A stretch of DNA of 64,000 nt from Vicingaceae bacterium (lineage in GTDB: Bacteria > Bacteroidota > Bacteroidia > Flavobacteriales_E > Vicingaceae): contig JAGYIE010000004.1 in assembly GCA_018402765.1 (NCBI GenBank), positions 54,603 through 118,602 on the forward strand, in the 5' to 3' direction. Below the pieces are notes generated by a model. The model did no database searches, was not told the origin of the DNA, and saw nothing but the letters and a program-made list of their open reading frames with translations. The position numbers and the translations under genes were made by a program. Shown one piece after another: positions 43,630 through 54,052 of this stretch (positions within the stretch are counted from its first letter, which is position 1; each line of letters starts with the position of its first letter).

Positions 43630-44921
43630 GTATCTACAAAAGAATAACAGAAAAAGAAACTGCTGTCGCAGTTATTGGGCTTGGCTATGTTGGCTTGCCG
43701 ATAGCATTAGAGTTTGCAAAGAAAATTAGAGTTATTGGTTTTGATATTAATCAAGAGCGCGTTGATATGATGCGAAATCATGAGGATCCAAGTGAAGAAT
43801 TGACCTCTTCGGAATTTGAGGGATGTGATATTCACTTTACCGCCAATAAAAAGGATTTGAAAGAAGCTACGTTCTTCGTAGTTGCAGTTCCTACTCCAAT
43901 TGATCACCATAATTTACCTGATTTAATGCCATTAATATCCGCTTCAAAGACCGTAGGAGAGGTGTTGAAGAAGGGAGATTATGTAGTTTTTGAATCGACG
44001 GTTTATCCTGGTTGTACTGAAGAAGACTGTATTCCTGTTTTAGAGCAGGTATCAGGACTTAAATTCGGCATAGACTTTAAGGTTGGCTATTCTCCTGAGC
44101 GAATTAATCCCGGAGATAAAGAACACACTTTGCACAATGTTATCAAAGTCGTTTCTGGTTGCACAGATGAGTCACTAGAAGAGATTGCAAAGGTATATGA
44201 ATTGGTTGTGCAAGCAGGGGTTCACCGCGCTTCTTCAATTAAAGTTGCAGAGGCAGCAAAAATTATAGAAAATACGCAGCGAGATGTGAATATTGCATTG
44301 GTAAATGAATTATCTATGATATTCAATAAAATGAATATCAATACGTATGAAGTTTTAGAGGCTGCAGGTACCAAATGGAATTTTTTAAATTTTAGACCAG
44401 GCTTAGTAGGGGGGCACTGTATCGGAGTTGACCCTTATTACCTTACTTATAAAGCCAGAGAATATGGATTTCATGCTCAAATAATCAATTCCGGTAGGTC
44501 GGTTAATGATGGTATGGGAGCCTATATTGCAAAAAACACGATTAAGAAGATAATTGCAAGTGGGGTTCATGTTACTGAATCTAAAGTGCTCATTATGGGT
44601 GCCACTTTTAAAGAAAATGTAAGTGATATCCGCAATTCAAAGGTTGCTGATGTAGTAGAAGAGTTAAAATCTTTTGGAACAGCAGTAGATATTATAGACC
44701 CACACGCAAGTTCAGATCATTTAAAAAAAGAGTATGGATTTGGTATAACTGACCAAATTTCGAATAATTATAACGCGGTAATTATAGCAGTAAACCATAA
44801 AGAATATTCCAACTTTGATGAAGCTTACTTTAAATCGATTACCGCTGAAGGCGCATTAATATATGATCTGAAAGGAATATATAAGGGAAAAATTAACAAC
44901 CTAAAATACCTAAGCTTATAG
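43626..44921 (+). CDS. UDP-HexNAc 6-dehydrogenase (TviB/WbpA-like)
   Basis: The protein has 431 residues, distinct from the 40756 dehydrogenase. It has the NAD site [20 protein letters not shown], the segment [18 protein letters not shown], then [16 protein letters not shown] with the active cysteine, matching TviB (UDP-GlcNAc/GalNAc dehydrogenase). WbpA does the same step in the diacetamido-uronate pathway. It overlaps WbpD by four bases (ATGA), so translation is coupled. Confidence 0.86.
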   Translation: MSIYKRITEKETAVAVIGLGYVGLPIALEFAKKIRVIGFDINQERVDMMRNHEDPSEELTSSEFEGCDIHFTANKKDLKEATFFVVAVPTPIDHHNLPDLMPLISASKTVGEVLKKGDYVVFESTVYPGCTEEDCIPVLEQVSGLKFGIDFKVGYSPERINPGDKEHTLHNVIKVVSGCTDESLEEIAKVYELVVQAGVHRASSIKVAEAAKIIENTQRDVNIALVNELSMIFNKMNINTYEVLEAAGTKWNFLNFRPGLVGGHCIGVDPYYLTYKAREYGFHAQIINSGRSVNDGMGAYIAKNTIKKIIASGVHVTESKVLIMGATFKENVSDIRNSKVADVVEELKSFGTAVDIIDPHASSDHLKKEYGFGITDQISNNYNAVIIAVNHKEYSNFDEAYFKSITAEGALIYDLKGIYKGKINNLKYLSL

Positions 44922-44922
44922 C

Positions 44923-45975
44923 ATGGAAAATATCCTAATTACTGGTGGAGCAGGGTTTATTGGCTCTCATGTCGTAAGACTTTTTGTTAACAAATATCCT
45001 AATTATCAGATTTTTAATTTGGATAAGTTGACCTATGCGGGTAATCTAGAAAATTTAACAGATATAGAGGGAGCTCCAAATTATAGTTTTTTAAAAGGAG
45101 ATATAGTTGATAGCGATTTTCTAGCAAATATCTTTAATAAACATAACTTTGATGCGGTAATCCATTTGGCTGCTGAGTCACACGTAGATCGTTCAATATC
45201 GAATCCGTTAGAGTTTATAAAAACAAATATTGTTGGAACGGTAGAGTTGCTTAATGCTGCTAGAACATCTTGGGGGACAAATTTTGAAGGTAAACGATTC
45301 TATCACATTTCTACTGACGAGGTTTATGGCTCTCTCGGGGAAAAAGGTCTTTTTGAAGAAACGACACCTTATGATCCTCGAAGTCCATATTCATCTTCTA
45401 AGGCGTCTAGTGATCATTTAGTTAGAGCTTATTTTCATACCTATGGATTGCCTGTCGTTATTTCAAATTGCTCGAATAACTATGGTTCACATCAATTTCC
45501 TGAAAAGTTGATTCCACTTTTTATAAATAATATCAAGAACAATAAGCCCCTACCTGTTTATGGAAAGGGGGAAAATATTCGAGATTGGTTGTGGGTAAAC
45601 GATCATGCTAAGGCGATAGATTTGATTTTTCATAAAGGAAAAAACGGAGAGACATACAATATAGGTGGACACAATGAATGGACCAATATTGCACTTATAA
45701 AAGAACTCTGCCATATTATGGATGAGCAACTCAGCAGATCTAAAGGAACTTCAGAGCGATTAATCACTTTTGTTAAAGATAGAGCTGGTCATGATGCTCG
45801 ATATGCAATTGATGCCTCGAAAATAAAAGATGAATTGGGATGGATACCTTCAATTACATTTGAAGAAGGTTTGAGGCAGACTGTAAATTGGTATTTAGAA
45901 AATGTAGAGTGGCTTAATAGAGTTACTTCAGGAGATTACCAAAATTATTATCAAAATCAATATCAAAAAAGATAG
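44923..45975 (+). CDS. rfbB: dTDP-glucose 4,6-dehydratase
   Basis: This 350-residue extended SDR has NAD site [18 protein letters not shown], the active-site loop [27 protein letters not shown] with the Tyr/Lys pair, and [19 protein letters not shown]. These are all RmlB/RfbB features. The product is the precursor of dTDP-rhamnose and other deoxy sugars; the RmlA, RmlC and RmlD partners are not in the window. Its TAG stop overlaps the GTG start of the next gene. Confidence 0.88.
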   Translation: MENILITGGAGFIGSHVVRLFVNKYPNYQIFNLDKLTYAGNLENLTDIEGAPNYSFLKGDIVDSDFLANIFNKHNFDAVIHLAAESHVDRSISNPLEFIKTNIVGTVELLNAARTSWGTNFEGKRFYHISTDEVYGSLGEKGLFEETTPYDPRSPYSSSKASSDHLVRAYFHTYGLPVVISNCSNNYGSHQFPEKLIPLFINNIKNNKPLPVYGKGENIRDWLWVNDHAKAIDLIFHKGKNGETYNIGGHNEWTNIALIKELCHIMDEQLSRSKGTSERLITFVKDRAGHDARYAIDASKIKDELGWIPSITFEEGLRQTVNWYLENVEWLNRVTSGDYQNYYQNQYQKR

Positions 45976-46973
45976 TGTATAGCAATCCCTTTCATACCAT
46001 TGATTTATCAACTAAGACTATTTTAGTAACTGGTGCTGCCGGTTTTATTGGGTCTCATATATGCGAATATTTATTAAAATATGGCGCTAAGGTTGTAGCT
46101 TTTGACAATATGGAGTCAGGCTTGCAAGCTAACGTTGACATATTTTCAAATCATCCAAACTATACTTTTGTTAAAGGAGACATCAAAAATATAAAGGATT
46201 GTCTTGCAGTAGCTAAAGGAGTAGATGCAATATCTCATCAGGCAGCACTGGGTTCAGTACCACGTTCTATTAAAATGCCTATGGCTACTCATGAAGCCAA
46301 TGTCAACGGGTTCTTAAATATATTGGAAGCAGCTAAAGCTAATGGTGTTAGAAGAATTGTTTATGCAAGCTCCTCTTCAGTATACGGCGACAATCTTCAA
46401 TTGCCTAAAGTTGAACATATAATTGGAAATCCATTGTCTCCTTATGCGGTCTCTAAGTATAGTAACGAGTTGTATGCTAATGTGTATGCATCAGCTTACG
46501 GCTTAGAACTAATAGGGTTTAGGTACTTTAATATTTTTGGTCCTCGGCAAGATCCACAAGGTGAATATGCAGCCGTTATTCCACTTTTTATGAAAGCAAT
46601 GCTGAGTAATTCTTCTCCTTTCTTAAATGGTGATGGAGAACAAACCAGAGATTTTACTTTTGTAGAAAATGCAGTACAGGCTAATGTGAAAGGACTATTT
46701 ATAGAAAATGAAGAGGCAATTAATCAAGTTTACAACATCGCTTGTGGTGAAAGAGTTTCTTTGAAACAATTGATAGAAGAGCTTAAAAAGTATACCAAGG
46801 TTAATGTTTCGATAAAATATAGAAATTCAAGAGAAGGCGACATTCAAGATTCCTTGGCTAATATCGACAAAGCTAGAAATCTACTTCGATACGACCCAGA
46901 TTATAATATGACCGACGGGTTGAAATTAACGCTAAGTTGGTTTCAAAATAACAAAGATGTTTTAGGAATTTAA
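45975..46973 (+). CDS. UDP-GlcNAc C4-epimerase (TviC/WbpP-like)
   Basis: This 332-residue SDR starts with GTG at 45975, overlapping the rfbB stop by one base; no ATG lies closer that keeps the N terminus. It has ILVTGAAGFIGSHICEYL, SSSSVYGDNLQLPK, SPYAVSKYSNELY and FRYFNIFGPRQDPQGEYAAVIP, as in TviC/WbpP. Those enzymes interconvert UDP-GlcNAc and UDP-GalNAc or the corresponding uronates. With the TviB-like gene this gives the Vi-antigen-type pair. Confidence 0.84.
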   Translation: MYSNPFHTIDLSTKTILVTGAAGFIGSHICEYLLKYGAKVVAFDNMESGLQANVDIFSNHPNYTFVKGDIKNIKDCLAVAKGVDAISHQAALGSVPRSIKMPMATHEANVNGFLNILEAAKANGVRRIVYASSSSVYGDNLQLPKVEHIIGNPLSPYAVSKYSNELYANVYASAYGLELIGFRYFNIFGPRQDPQGEYAAVIPLFMKAMLSNSSPFLNGDGEQTRDFTFVENAVQANVKGLFIENEEAINQVYNIACGERVSLKQLIEELKKYTKVNVSIKYRNSREGDIQDSLANIDKARNLLRYDPDYNMTDGLKLTLSWFQNNKDVLGI

Positions 46974-46995
46974 TTCTTAGTTTAAGTTAAAATCT

Positions 46996-47745
46996 ATGGG
47001 CTTTTTTTCAAATATTTTTAAGCGAAAAGAACGGTTGCTAGAGCCTGCTGATTTATCAATGCTTAAAACTGATTTTCACTCGCATTTAATTCCAGGTATT
47101 GACGATGGTGCTCAAACTTTAGAGGAGGCTATTTTATTAATTGAAGGATTAAAAGAGCTAGGATATCAGAAAATTATCACCACACCGCATTGTATGTCTG
47201 ATTTTTATAAGAACACTCCTGAAATAATTATTAGCGGGTTAACTAAAGTTAAGGAAGAACTTCAACGTAGAGGAATTGATATCAGTATTGAGGCTTCAGC
47301 TGAGTATTACCTTGATGATGATTTTGAACGTAAAATTGATGAGGGAGAAATTATCACATTTGGTGATAACTATATCTTGTTTGAACTTCCATTTCTAGCG
47401 GAGCCGCCAAACTTCAATCAAGTGGTTTTTAAGCTTCAATCAATGGGTTACCGTCCTATTTTAGCCCACCCTGAGCGGTATGGATTTTATTATAACCAGT
47501 TTGAAACGTATCAAGATTTTGTCGATAGAGGGATTTATCTTCAAGTAAATATGATGAGTTTAATGGGCCATTACTCTCCTGAAACTCAAAAAATAGCTGA
47601 AAAATTAATCGAAAGAGGATTAATTACTTTTATTGGTTCTGATTTGCACAATGAACGCCAACTTCCTATTCTCAAGCATGCTTTACAAATGCCTTCCTTA
47701 CATAAACTGCTTGATTCAGGGAAATTAAAAAATGCTGAACTTTAA
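46996..47745 (+). CDS. CpsB/YwqE-type tyrosine-protein phosphatase
   Basis: The protein has 249 residues of PHP fold. DFHSHLIPGIDDGAQTLEEA gives the first metal-binding histidines, TTPHCMSDFY and ILAHPERYGFY later ones, and GSDLHNE the final ones. This family dephosphorylates bacterial tyrosine kinases that control polysaccharide polymerisation. No matching kinase is in the window. It ends the operon and overlaps murB convergently over a shared TTAA. Confidence 0.87.
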   Translation: MGFFSNIFKRKERLLEPADLSMLKTDFHSHLIPGIDDGAQTLEEAILLIEGLKELGYQKIITTPHCMSDFYKNTPEIIISGLTKVKEELQRRGIDISIEASAEYYLDDDFERKIDEGEIITFGDNYILFELPFLAEPPNFNQVVFKLQSMGYRPILAHPERYGFYYNQFETYQDFVDRGIYLQVNMMSLMGHYSPETQKIAEKLIERGLITFIGSDLHNERQLPILKHALQMPSLHKLLDSGKLKNAEL

Positions 47746-48758
47746 ATAATATTTACTTCTCGCTCTAGTTCAACGCCAAACTTTTCCTTTACGGAGTCAA
47801 TAATTTTTGTCGATAAATCAAAGATTTGTTTTCCTGTAGCATCATTGTAGTTAACCAAAACCAAAGCCTGAAGCTTATGGACACCATAATTATCAATTGT
47901 TTTGCCTTTCCATCCGCATTGTTCAATTAACCATCCTGCTGCTAGTTTTCGGATGTTTTCTCCCACTTCGTATTGAGGAATTGTTGGGTATTCTTTTCGT
48001 AATCTATTAGCAGTGGTTAAGTCAACAACGGGGTTTTTGAAAAAGCTACCTGCATTTCCAATTTTTGCTGGGTCAGGTAATTTTGATCTTCGGATACTTA
48101 TTACTGCCTCACTAATATCTTTTATGTTTGGACTACTAATTCCTTTTGTTATTAATTCATTGTTTATTGCCCCATAACTGGTGTTTAGTTTTGGAGATTT
48201 ATACAACTTGAAATCGACAGATACAATAAGGTATTGATTTTTATGCGTTGTTTTGAAAATACTACTTCGATAGTCAAATTTACATTCTTCATTTGAGAAA
48301 GAGACTTTTGCTCCATCCGCTAATCTAATTGTGTTTACCTGAGTAATTAAATCTTTAACTTCTACGCCATACGCTCCTATGTTTTGCATTGGGCTAGCCC
48401 CAACTTTGCCCGGGATTAGGGACAAATTTTCCATACCGGCATAGTTTTTTTCTATGCAGTACAGAACTAAATCATGCCAAACTTCTCCTGCTGAAACTGT
48501 TAGCATTACTTCATTAGAGTCCTCAGAAAGAACCTGAATGCCTTTAAGATTATTCAATAAAACTATACCGTTAAAATCTCGCGTAAAAAGTACATTACTT
48601 CCTCCTCCTAATATCAATAAGGTTTTGTTTTGTTGTTTAATGTATCTTAATACTTCCGCTATCTCTTCTATCATGTTTAGCTCAATGACCTCAGATGCTT
48701 GGCATACTATTCCGAAAGTGTTATACGGTTTTAAAGAAGTATTTTTAAGACTATTCAT
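47742..48758 (-). CDS. murB: UDP-N-acetylenolpyruvylglucosamine reductase
   Basis: MurB reduces UDP-GlcNAc-enolpyruvate to UDP-MurNAc using FAD and NADPH. The track starts with a GTG at 48776; the ATG at 48758 gives MNSLKNTSLKPYNTFGI, matching the usual MurB start, and 338 residues. FAD-binding LILGGGSNVLF, the IPGKVGASPMQNIGAYGVEV segment and GSFFKNPVV (active serine) are present, as in the type I enzyme. It is convergent with the CpsB-type gene. Confidence 0.9.
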   Translation of the reverse strand: MNSLKNTSLKPYNTFGIVCQASEVIELNMIEEIAEVLRYIKQQNKTLLILGGGSNVLFTRDFNGIVLLNNLKGIQVLSEDSNEVMLTVSAGEVWHDLVLYCIEKNYAGMENLSLIPGKVGASPMQNIGAYGVEVKDLITQVNTIRLADGAKVSFSNEECKFDYRSSIFKTTHKNQYLIVSVDFKLYKSPKLNTSYGAINNELITKGISSPNIKDISEAVISIRRSKLPDPAKIGNAGSFFKNPVVDLTTANRLRKEYPTIPQYEVGENIRKLAAGWLIEQCGWKGKTIDNYGVHKLQALVLVNYNDATGKQIFDLSTKIIDSVKEKFGVELEREVNII

Positions 48759-48850
48759 GGTATGTAGTTTGATCACAAAAATAGATTTTCCATTATTAAA
48801 TAAGATTGTAGCGGATAAACTATTTCATTTTTATATTTTCGTTATTGAAT

Positions 48851-49951
48851 ATGAATGCGAAGATAAAGCTAATATACGTTTCTGTAACCACTGACTTATG
48901 CACTGATCAGCGGGTTGCCAAAGTGTGTAATACTCTTGTTAATCAAGGTTATGAGGTTGTGTTAATTGGCAGATCTTTACCTTCTAGTTGGAGCTTAGAT
49001 GTTTCATATCGAATTAAGCGCTTTAAGCTATTGTTTAATAAAGGGCCTCTTTTTTATGCTAATTACTCGCTCCGGCTGTTTTTTTATCTGTTGTTTTCAA
49101 AAAAGGGAGTTTTACTTTCAAATGATTTAGATACGCTTTTACCCAATTATTTGATTAGTATAATAAAAAGAGTCAAGCTTATGTATGATAGTCATGAGTA
49201 TTTTACGGAAGTTCCTGAACTTGTTAAAAGACCTTTTGTTCGATTCGTTTGGAAAAAAATTGAAGAATTTATAGTGCCGAAACTTCATTTTGCATATACA
49301 GTAAGCCAGCCTATTGCAGACGCTTATCTTAGAGAATATGGGATTTCTTTTAAGGTGATTAGGAATTTACCAATACCTTATTCAGCTAATTTAAACCTAA
49401 AAGAGGAGAATGTTATAATTTATCAAGGCGCTTTAAATGTTGGAAGGGGTATAGAGTCACTTATATTAGCCATGAATTTGGTAGATGCTATTTTATGGAT
49501 TGCTGGAGATGGTGATATAGCTGAAGAGCTAAAACAACTAGTAAGGAGTAATAATTTAGATACTAAAGTATTATTCTTAGGTCGATTAAACGTTGAGGAG
49601 TTAAAACTAAAAACACAAAAAGCAAGAATAGGAATTTCTATAGAAGAAGAAATGGGATTAAACTATACCTATGCGCTGCCCAATAAGCTGTTTGATTACA
49701 TTCAAGCAGGTGTTCCAGTTTTAGTATCCGCTCTACCAGAAATGAAAAAAATTGTGCAATGTTATAATGTTGGAGAAGTATTGGGAAAAAGAGATTTATC
49801 CGAAATGGCCAATCAAATTAATAAAATGTTAGCGTCCGCTGATTATTCTACTTGGAGAAATAATTGTTTGATTGCTGCTAAAGAGTTGAATTGGGCTGTT
49901 GAGTCTAAAAAGTTAAATCAACTTTTGATGCTCATGGAAGGTCAATCTTGA
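48851..49951 (+). CDS. Family 4-like glycosyltransferase
   Basis: The track uses a TTG at 48845; the ATG at 48851 is more likely, giving 366 residues. It is a GT-B enzyme with an N-terminal acceptor domain (TTDLCTDQRVAKVCNTLVNQ) and a donor domain containing IIYQGALNVGRGIESLILAM and EEEMGLNYTYALPNKLFDYIQAGVPVLVS. Such proteins build cell-surface glycans. It lies divergently from murB and overlaps ftsE by ten bases at its end. Confidence 0.8.
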   Translation: MNAKIKLIYVSVTTDLCTDQRVAKVCNTLVNQGYEVVLIGRSLPSSWSLDVSYRIKRFKLLFNKGPLFYANYSLRLFFYLLFSKKGVLLSNDLDTLLPNYLISIIKRVKLMYDSHEYFTEVPELVKRPFVRFVWKKIEEFIVPKLHFAYTVSQPIADAYLREYGISFKVIRNLPIPYSANLNLKEENVIIYQGALNVGRGIESLILAMNLVDAILWIAGDGDIAEELKQLVRSNNLDTKVLFLGRLNVEELKLKTQKARIGISIEEEMGLNYTYALPNKLFDYIQAGVPVLVSALPEMKKIVQCYNVGEVLGKRDLSEMANQINKMLASADYSTWRNNCLIAAKELNWAVESKKLNQLLMLMEGQS

Positions 49952-50670
49952 TTAGATGAGTTGTTTACTTGGTCTGGGTCACTTTTGTGATGAATAGAAG
50001 CTGAATTTTGTATTGTACCTTTTTCAAATTTTAACGTTCTTCCGGGGAATTTAGCCATTAACTCATAGTCATGAGTTGCCATTAAAACAGCTTTCCCATT
50101 TTGTGAGATGCTAAATAGAAGTTTCATTATTTCTTGTGAGGTTTCAGGATCTAGATTTCCAGTAGGCTCATCAGCTAAAATAATATCAGGGTCATTGACC
50201 AATGCTCTTGCAATAGAAACTCTCTGTTGCTCTCCTCCTGATAGCTCATGTGGAAACTTAAATCCTTTAGTGCCTAAACCTACTTTGTCTAAAAGTTCTT
50301 GAATCGTTTCTTCCATTTTTCGTTTGTCTTTCCAGCCCGTTGCTTTCATTACAAACTTTAAATTATCTTTTACACTTCTGTCTGTAAGTAATTGGAAGTC
50401 TTGAAAAACTATTCCAATTTCTCTTCGCAGATAAGGTATTTTTTTACGCTTTAATTGCTTTAAGTCAAACCCTGCAACTTTGCCTTCACCATGCTCTAAA
50501 GTCAAGTCACCATACAATGTTTTTAAAAAACTACTTTTCCCGCTGCCATTTTTCCCAACGAGAAATACAAATTCTCCTTTGCTAATTTGTAAACTTAAAT
50601 TAGAAAGTACCAAGTGTTTCTTAATGAATACTTGTACATTACTAAGGTTTATGATCGTTTCCTGGGTCAT
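49942..50670 (-). CDS. ftsE: Cell-division ABC ATPase FtsE
   Basis: The track begins at a TTG (50694); the ATG at 50670 gives 242 residues starting MTQETIINLSNVQVF. Walker A GKNGSGKS, signature LSGGEQQR, Walker B DIILADEPTGNLD and the H-loop ATHDYELM are intact. FtsE pairs with FtsX to control septal peptidoglycan hydrolases. No ftsX is adjacent. LolD-like ABC ATPases are similar in sequence, so FtsE is likely but not certain. Confidence 0.8.
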   Translation of the reverse strand: MTQETIINLSNVQVFIKKHLVLSNLSLQISKGEFVFLVGKNGSGKSSFLKTLYGDLTLEHGEGKVAGFDLKQLKRKKIPYLRREIGIVFQDFQLLTDRSVKDNLKFVMKATGWKDKRKMEETIQELLDKVGLGTKGFKFPHELSGGEQQRVSIARALVNDPDIILADEPTGNLDPETSQEIMKLLFSISQNGKAVLMATHDYELMAKFPGRTLKFEKGTIQNSASIHHKSDPDQVNNSSNQD

Positions 50671-50869
50671 TTTAAGGCGATTTGTTATGTGCAAAGATAT
50701 AAATTCTATCTACCAAACGAAGTATTTGATATAGTTAGCCAATTTCGAGAATATTTGACCATGACACCAGTTTTAGTGTTCTTTTTATGTGAACATTTTT
50801 TCGTTGAAAACTTGAGTGCTTTTAATACCTGCAAGTCATAATATAGTTTAATTTTAGCGTTTATAGTTT

Positions 50870-53800
50870 ATGAAATTAAAGAGAGTTAACGTGGATAAAA
50901 TGTATCGGTTAAGCACAAATAAGCGATTCGGAGCTATTTTTTTTATCATCATTTTTAGTGGCCTATTTTTAACTGTTGATGTCTATGCTCAGCAGTCTGT
51001 CGATCATATGATAGATTATGATTCATACAGAGAAGGTTTAGAATTATTTGATAAAGAAAACTACGGGCCTGCTCAAGAGCAGTTCCGTAGAGCAATGCAA
51101 ACAATTGATAATACATCTAGCGAACTATACAAAGATGCCATGTACTTTAGTGCCATTTGTGCTATCGAACTTTTTCATGCGGATGCCGAAGCGTTAATTC
51201 TAAAATTTATATATCAATACCCTGAAAGCAAACATATTAAGCAAGCTTATTTTAATCTTGGAAAGTTTCAGTTTCGAAAAAAAAGGTTTAAAGATGTTAT
51301 TGAATACTTTGCAAAAATTTCAGTAACTGATATACAAACAGATCAAAAAGCAGAATATTATTTTAAGAATGGCTACAGTTTATTTATGGAAGAGCAATAT
51401 GCTGATGCTGCAAATAATTTTTATGAAATTATAGATACCGACAACCTATATACAAACACATCTAGGTACTATTATGCGCATATTTCTTACCATGGAGGAA
51501 AGTATGAAACTGCGGCAAACAATTTTGAGAAAATTCAAAATGATCCATTGTTTTCTCCAATTGTTCCCTACTATTTTACTCAAATATTTTATCTTCAAGG
51601 GAAGTACGATGAACTTTTAGCGTATGCCCCAAGATTACTAGATTCTGCAGAAACAGACCGTTCATCTGAAATAAGCAGATTAGTTGGCGATGCGTATTAC
51701 AAAACAAGTCGCTTTTCTGAAGCACTTCCTTATCTGGAGAAGCATATGATAGGGAATCCTCAATCTAGGTATGAAGATAAATACCAACTAGGCTACGTTT
51801 ATTTCAAATCTGGAGATTATGAAAAAGCAATTGAGTGGTTGCAGAAAGCTATTGGTGATAACGATACAATTAATCAGTCAGCTTACTACACTTTAGGAGA
51901 ATGCTACATGAAGGTAGGTAATAAACGACAAGCAAAGCGAGTATTTAGAACTGCTTCTGAATCGTCGATAAACCCTGATATAAAAGAAGATGCGCTTTTT
52001 ACTTACGCTAAATTAGCATATGAGCTATCTTATCATCCTTATGACGATGCCATTTTAGCTTTTGAAGAATATATAAATTCTTACCCAAAGTCTACTAAAA
52101 TTGATGATGCTTATGAGTATCTAGTGGCGGTATATTATACCACAAAAAACTATAAAGAAGCCCTAAGGTCAATTGCTAGAATAAAAGATAAGAATTACAA
52201 GCTCCAAGAAGCGGAGCAAAGAATTGCTTATTATAGAGGTGTTGAATTATTTAATGATGGAGCGTATAAACAATCAATAGATTTGTTTAATCAATCAGAG
52301 GCGATTCCTTTAAATCCTAAGTTAGTTGCGCAAGCTGTTTATTGGAAGGCAGATGCATCTTTTAGGATTAATGATTTTGATAATGCCATTGGTTACTTTA
52401 CTGAATTTCTTTATTTGCCATCAGCAGCTGAGTTGTCATATTACAATAATTCTTTTTATAATATCGCTTATGCTTTTTTTAATAAAAAGGAACACGCTTC
52501 TGCAATTTATTGGTTTAGGAATTACTTGTCAAAAGAAAAAGACAAGAATTCAAAAATTAGGAATGATGGTTATTTAAGATTAGCGGATGCTTATTTTATT
52601 ACTTCTGATTTTGCAAGGGCTCTAGAATCTTATGAGAAAGCGATAAAGATTGGGATGATTGAAATGCCTTATGCTACTTATCAGGCAGCGATCGCAACTG
52701 GCCTTCAGGGTGATAATAAAGATAAAGCTGAATTGTTGAAAATGCTCATAGACACCTATGATAACTCTGATTATACGGATGATGCTTTGGCTGAATTAGC
52801 TAAAACGCAGTTGTTGTTTAACAATCCAGAATCTGCTCTATCAAATTATCAACGTTTGATAGCTGATTATCCAAACAGTAGCTATATGAGTGAAGCGCTG
52901 CTTAAAAGAGGGCTAATCTATTACAATAAAAGTGAAGATGATTTAGCACTTACTTCTTTCGATAGAGTAATTAAAGAATATGGTTCTAGCAATAATGCTA
53001 AAGAGGCCCTTGAAAGAATTAGAAAGATATACATTGATAAAGGCGACATGGGTGCATTTGAAAAATATATAGGCGGTGTGCCATTTGCCGATATATCTGT
53101 ATCTCGTTTAGATTCAACCTCATATGAAATAGCGCAGAACACCTATCTATCAGGCGACTGTAAAGGGGCAACTAAAAATTTAAGTGATTATTTAACTAAA
53201 TACCCTCAAGGGATTTTTGCTTTAGATGCTCACTATTACCGAGCAGATTGCGAATATAAAAATGATTTTTTTAATGAGGCTTTATTAGATTATGCGTTTG
53301 TTTTATCGAAACCTAAAAATAAATTCACGGAAAATTCGCTTTACACTTCTGCTTTTATTCAGCGAAAACTCAATGATACGATTGCTGCAATTGCTTCTTT
53401 TAAAGAGTTGGAAGAAATGTCAGAGAAGCCTCAAAACAAATTTGAAGCCAGGTATAATTTGATGGAACTTTATTTCTCAAACAACCAATTTGACCTATCT
53501 TATAATTATGCTGTCGAAGTATTGAAAGAAGAAAAGTTAGATTCGAAAGCGATAGAAGAGGTGAAGTTGATAAAAGCAAAAATCGATTTTACACGAGAAA
53601 ATTATGACTCATCAATTACCACCTATACCGAGGTTTCCAAATATGAGAATATGAGAGGGGCAGAAGCTAAGTATATGGTGGCTAAAATAAACTATTTAAA
53701 AGGAAATTATGATGGTTGTGAGGAGATGGTTTACACATTGGTAAATCAGGTGCCGTCTTACCCTAAGTGGATAGGCAAAGGATTTATTTTGTTGGCAGAT

Positions 53801-54052
53801 AATTTTTTAGCGAAGGATGATGTGTTTAACGCTAAAGTTACTTTACAGAGTGTAATAGATAATGCAGACGATGTTGAGCTAGTGCAAATAGCCAAGGAGA
53901 AACTTAACATCATTATTAAGACAGAAAAAGATGCTCAGGAATCAAAGGGTGATGAACCTACCATAGAATTTATTGATGAAGGTTCAAAGGATGACAAATT
54001 ATTCAATGATCAAGATCAACCAGAAAATGAAGGAGGTAGTGATGAAAAATAG
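50870..54052 (+). CDS. Large TPR-repeat periplasmic protein
   Basis: The protein has 1060 residues. A signal peptide or anchor lies at about 20-42 (AIFFIIIFSGLFLTVDVYAQ). The rest is almost entirely tetratricopeptide-like repeats, for example YQLGYVYFKSGDYEKAIEWL and YFNLGKFQFRKKRFKDVIEY, and it ends in an acidic tail. Proteins like this act as scaffolds in envelope assembly. It overlaps the downstream outer-membrane gene, which starts 11 bases before its stop, so the two are translated together. Confidence 0.8.
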   Translation: MKLKRVNVDKMYRLSTNKRFGAIFFIIIFSGLFLTVDVYAQQSVDHMIDYDSYREGLELFDKENYGPAQEQFRRAMQTIDNTSSELYKDAMYFSAICAIELFHADAEALILKFIYQYPESKHIKQAYFNLGKFQFRKKRFKDVIEYFAKISVTDIQTDQKAEYYFKNGYSLFMEEQYADAANNFYEIIDTDNLYTNTSRYYYAHISYHGGKYETAANNFEKIQNDPLFSPIVPYYFTQIFYLQGKYDELLAYAPRLLDSAETDRSSEISRLVGDAYYKTSRFSEALPYLEKHMIGNPQSRYEDKYQLGYVYFKSGDYEKAIEWLQKAIGDNDTINQSAYYTLGECYMKVGNKRQAKRVFRTASESSINPDIKEDALFTYAKLAYELSYHPYDDAILAFEEYINSYPKSTKIDDAYEYLVAVYYTTKNYKEALRSIARIKDKNYKLQEAEQRIAYYRGVELFNDGAYKQSIDLFNQSEAIPLNPKLVAQAVYWKADASFRINDFDNAIGYFTEFLYLPSAAELSYYNNSFYNIAYAFFNKKEHASAIYWFRNYLSKEKDKNSKIRNDGYLRLADAYFITSDFARALESYEKAIKIGMIEMPYATYQAAIATGLQGDNKDKAELLKMLIDTYDNSDYTDDALAELAKTQLLFNNPESALSNYQRLIADYPNSSYMSEALLKRGLIYYNKSEDDLALTSFDRVIKEYGSSNNAKEALERIRKIYIDKGDMGAFEKYIGGVPFADISVSRLDSTSYEIAQNTYLSGDCKGATKNLSDYLTKYPQGIFALDAHYYRADCEYKNDFFNEALLDYAFVLSKPKNKFTENSLYTSAFIQRKLNDTIAAIASFKELEEMSEKPQNKFEARYNLMELYFSNNQFDLSYNYAVEVLKEEKLDSKAIEEVKLIKAKIDFTRENYDSSITTYTEVSKYENMRGAEAKYMVAKINYLKGNYDGCEEMVYTLVNQVPSYPKWIGKGFILLADNFLAKDDVFNAKVTLQSVIDNADDVELVQIAKEKLNIIIKTEKDAQESKGDEPTIEFIDEGSKDDKLFNDQDQPENEGGSDEK

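Noticed and set aside
48538-48894. 118-residue plus-strand ORF
   Set aside because: It lies antisense to murB and overlaps the glycosyltransferase start in another frame.
52326-52577. 83-residue plus-strand ORF in the TPR gene
   Set aside because: A second-frame shadow of the TPR repeats.
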